Assembly: GCA_947456995.1 (NCBI GenBank)
Contig: CANGVB010000159.1
Span: 1 to 7,607, forward strand
Source of the DNA: Bryobacteraceae bacterium
GTDB taxonomy: Bacteria > Acidobacteriota > Terriglobia > Bryobacterales > Bryobacteraceae
Length of the DNA stretch: 7,607 nt
Direction of reading: 5' to 3'
Every line of letters begins with the position of its first letter. The first letter of the stretch is position 1. Below the pieces are notes generated by a model. That model saw only the letters and a program-made list of their open reading frames with translations, was not told where the DNA came from and did not search any database. This document shows positions 6,529 to 7,607 of the stretch, piece by piece. Made by a program: the position numbers and the translations under genes.

Positions 6529-7469
6529 TCGCTTTTTTCGCAACCCTCTTTTTGATTCCGGGCTCCCACGAGCTCGCCACCCCTGGCCCGGTCAGCATCC
6601 CGCTGCCCGGGCCAGACCACATCCACCTTCGCTGGAAGTCCCTGCGCTCTTCCGGCTACTGGGAACCACCCACCCTCAAGCTCCCCTTCGCCGGCACCTA
6701 CTGGGTCAGCGCTGCAACCAAATCCAAAGTCCGCACCATCCCCGCCGCCACCTTCAACCAGCTAGTGATCAACGACGGCCTCACCATGGTCCAGCAATAC
6801 CGCAAGCAGTACAAGCAACAGAACGAACCCGGCCGCATCGTCACCTCCGACTACGCGAAGACGATGATCACCGTCGGCCCTCCAGAGCCGATAGCCCCAG
6901 TCGAACTCAACCTCCCCATCGAATTCATCCTCCGCTACCCGCAACTGGTGCAACTGAATTTTCGCGGCCAGCCCATCGAAGGCATTCAGATCAGTCTCAA
7001 CGGCAAACCCATCGGCATCACCAACGGAGCCGGCCAACTTCCCCTCCCCGTACTCAACTTCTCAGCCAAACTAACCGCAACAGTAGTAAGAGCCTACCCC
7101 GACCCCGGCACCGCCCCCTGGGAATTCTTCAACGCCAGCCTAACCCTCCCACCCCTAAGCAATCGTCAAGCCGCCCTCGGCAACGGTCACCTTCCCGGTT
7201 ACGAACTGGTATGCAATCATGAATCGAAGAGGTTTGCAATGAATGCTGTAGAGTTCGAGACAACCATAAATGCTGCAGGACAAATTGACCTCCCTGCCGA
7301 ACTCGCTGGCGACATTCCGGCAGGTCAGAGTTTAAAAGTGGTCGTCATGTGGGAACCAGGCTCCACCGATTCGGAGTGGCGTTCCTCGGGGCGGCTTAAC
7401 TACGAACAGGCATACTGTGACGCGGATTTTGTTTACGAGCAATTGATAGCTGCAGTTCCAGGCCGCTGA
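6525..7469 (+). CDS. divergent DUF4198-like protein; frame runs on into an unrelated antitoxin-like gene
   Basis: The 314-codon frame starts at GTG 6525, overlapping the previous stop by three bases (GTGA). An in-frame stop at 6510 leaves no earlier start. Residues 1 to about 210 are a diverged copy of the upstream DUF4198 protein. Matching blocks are SDYAKTMITVG (upstream SKFAKTYVVAG), LVQLNFRGQPIEGIQISL (upstream PVQLLFDGKPIADIQMEI), TNGAGQLPLPV (upstream TDAKGMLSIPV) and APWEFFNASLTL (upstream HDWESYWASLTF). The N-terminus has a short uncharged hydrophobic run (IAFFATLFLIP) and SHEL in place of AHDL, a weak signal peptide. By comparison the native protein should end near residue 210 (base 7154). 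Instead the frame reads through an antisense dehydrogenase relic (codons 211-230) and then the complete antitoxin-like frame (from codon 239). The extension is probably not a real domain. Likely causes are a lost stop, a frameshift or a sequencing error in the C-run at 7152-7155. Confidence 0.7.
   Translation: MIAFFATLFLIPGSHELATPGPVSIPLPGPDHIHLRWKSLRSSGYWEPPTLKLPFAGTYWVSAATKSKVRTIPAATFNQLVINDGLTMVQQYRKQYKQQNEPGRIVTSDYAKTMITVGPPEPIAPVELNLPIEFILRYPQLVQLNFRGQPIEGIQISLNGKPIGITNGAGQLPLPVLNFSAKLTATVVRAYPDPGTAPWEFFNASLTLPPLSNRQAALGNGHLPGYELVCNHESKRFAMNAVEFETTINAAGQIDLPAELAGDIPAGQSLKVVVMWEPGSTDSEWRSSGRLNYEQAYCDADFVYEQLIAAVPGR
7155..7214 (-). pseudogene. remnant of a short-chain dehydrogenase 3' end
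   Basis: Read on the minus strand this gives AYQFVTGKVTVAEGGLTIA followed by a TAG stop (complement of CTA at 7155-7157). That is the conserved C-terminal strand of SDR enzymes (usual form ...FVTGQ..VVDGG...). The homology stops at about 7215. Upstream of it the SDR body is missing and an unrelated gene lies there. It matches the SDR end at 7527-7591 at 49 of 65 bases with no gap, and 13 of 19 residues, so the two are diverged copies. One gap extends the match a few bases beyond the stop (TCCCA). It is too short to be functional and lies inside the run-on frame of the opposite strand. Confidence 0.7.
7227..7232 (+). promoter_or_regulatory. Shine-Dalgarno AAGAGG for the antitoxin-like gene
   Basis: AAGAGG lies six bases before ATG 7239, an ideal spacing. 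It argues that translation starts independently at 7239 rather than this segment being only the tail of the larger frame. Confidence 0.6.
7239..7469 (+). CDS. orphan AbrB/MazE-like antitoxin-type small protein
   Basis: A 76-residue frame starting at ATG 7239 with its own ribosome binding site. The N-terminal half, NAVEFETTINAAGQIDLP followed by AELAGDIPAGQSLKVVVMWE, has the short-strand swapped-hairpin pattern of AbrB-like antitoxins (M.A.EFE..... G.I.LP.....P.G..VRV.L). The C-terminal half (SEWRSSGRLNYEQAYCDADF then VYEQL) resembles the W...F...Y...D..YE.L tail of small antitoxins found beside MazF/PemK or PIN toxins. No toxin follows: only 61 bases separate its stop from the SDR stop on the other strand. 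Base composition differs from the neighbours, about 41% GC in 7211-7290 against about 68% in 7091-7150, suggesting transfer. It is in frame with the DUF4198-like gene. Assignment rests on pattern resemblance only. Confidence 0.6.
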   Translation: MNAVEFETTINAAGQIDLPAELAGDIPAGQSLKVVVMWEPGSTDSEWRSSGRLNYEQAYCDADFVYEQLIAAVPGR

Positions 7470-7530
7470 ACTTGTCTTGATCCGAAAGTAGTTTCGTCAG
7501 ACTGAAGGCGCGAAGATCCAGTCCCAGCCC

Positions 7531-7607
7531 CTAAGCCAGCGTCAAGCCACCATCAACAACCGTCAACTGCCCCGTCACAAACTGGCTAGCAGTTAAGTAA
7601 AAAACAA
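7531..7607 (-). CDS. short-chain dehydrogenase/reductase (SDR), 3' end only
   Basis: The minus strand from the right edge encodes FFYLTASQFVTGQLTVVDGG then LTLA and a TAG stop (7533-7531). This is the standard C-terminus of classical SDR NAD(P)(H)-dependent oxidoreductases (S.FVTGQ...VDGG). The Rossmann fold, catalytic Ser-Tyr-Lys and substrate region lie beyond the window, so substrate and cofactor cannot be told. The gene points toward the antitoxin-like gene, with 61 bases between the two stops. That gap holds only a weak five-base hairpin (CGAAA 7483-7487 / TTTCG 7492-7496) with no T-run. Confidence 0.75.
   Translation of the reverse strand, partial: VFYLTASQFVTGQLTVVDGGLTLA

Noticed and set aside
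7483..7496. CGAAA-GTAG-TTTCG hairpin as a terminator between the antitoxin-like gene and the SDR
   Set aside because: The stem is only five base pairs, AT-rich, and has no T-run on either side.
7470..7530. A toxin gene after the antitoxin-like gene
   Set aside because: The 61-base gap is too short and contains stops; the next coding sequence is the SDR end on the opposite strand.

Overview
The window looks like a chromosomal stretch of an Acidobacteria-type genome (order Bryobacterales/Solibacterales is my best guess). The basis is family content, not a search. It has a large TonB-dependent, carboxypeptidase-regulatory-like outer-membrane protein of the kind greatly expanded in that phylum. 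It also has DUF4331 and DUF4198 exported proteins, and GC-rich coding with a strong preference for C in third positions.

Layout: (1) Bases 3-1943, plus strand: the C-terminal two thirds or so of a TonB-dependent receptor, cut by the left edge. (2) Bases 1951-2142, plus: a small two-helix membrane protein directly downstream, whose short gene contains two nested inverted repeats. (3) Bases 2139-3560, minus: sthA, soluble (Si-specific) NAD(P)+ transhydrogenase, convergent with the small gene and overlapping it by 4 bases. (4) Bases 3561-3671: a divergent, AT-richer intergenic region. (5) Bases 3672 to about 7154, plus: a tight four-gene cluster of exported proteins, DUF4331, a TPR protein, DUF4198 and a divergent DUF4198-like paralogue. 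Gaps are 9 bases, then overlaps of 35 and 3 bases. (6) Bases 7155-7607: a scarred region with a remnant of a short-chain dehydrogenase (SDR) 3' end on the minus strand, an orphan AbrB-like antitoxin gene with its own ribosome binding site, and the 3' end of a second SDR gene running off the right edge.

The cluster at 3672-7154 most likely makes a set of cell-envelope proteins that act together. DUF4198 proteins are often annotated as periplasmic parts of cobalt/nickel uptake, and TPR proteins are scaffolds, so a secreted metal- or ligand-handling module is a reasonable but unproven guess. sthA is a housekeeping redox-balance gene and probably unrelated.

The most curious spot is 7150-7607. 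The last DUF4198-like gene has no stop where its family should end. Its frame runs through the antisense SDR relic and, in frame, through the whole antitoxin-like gene. One extra C in the run at 7152-7155 would explain the lost stop.
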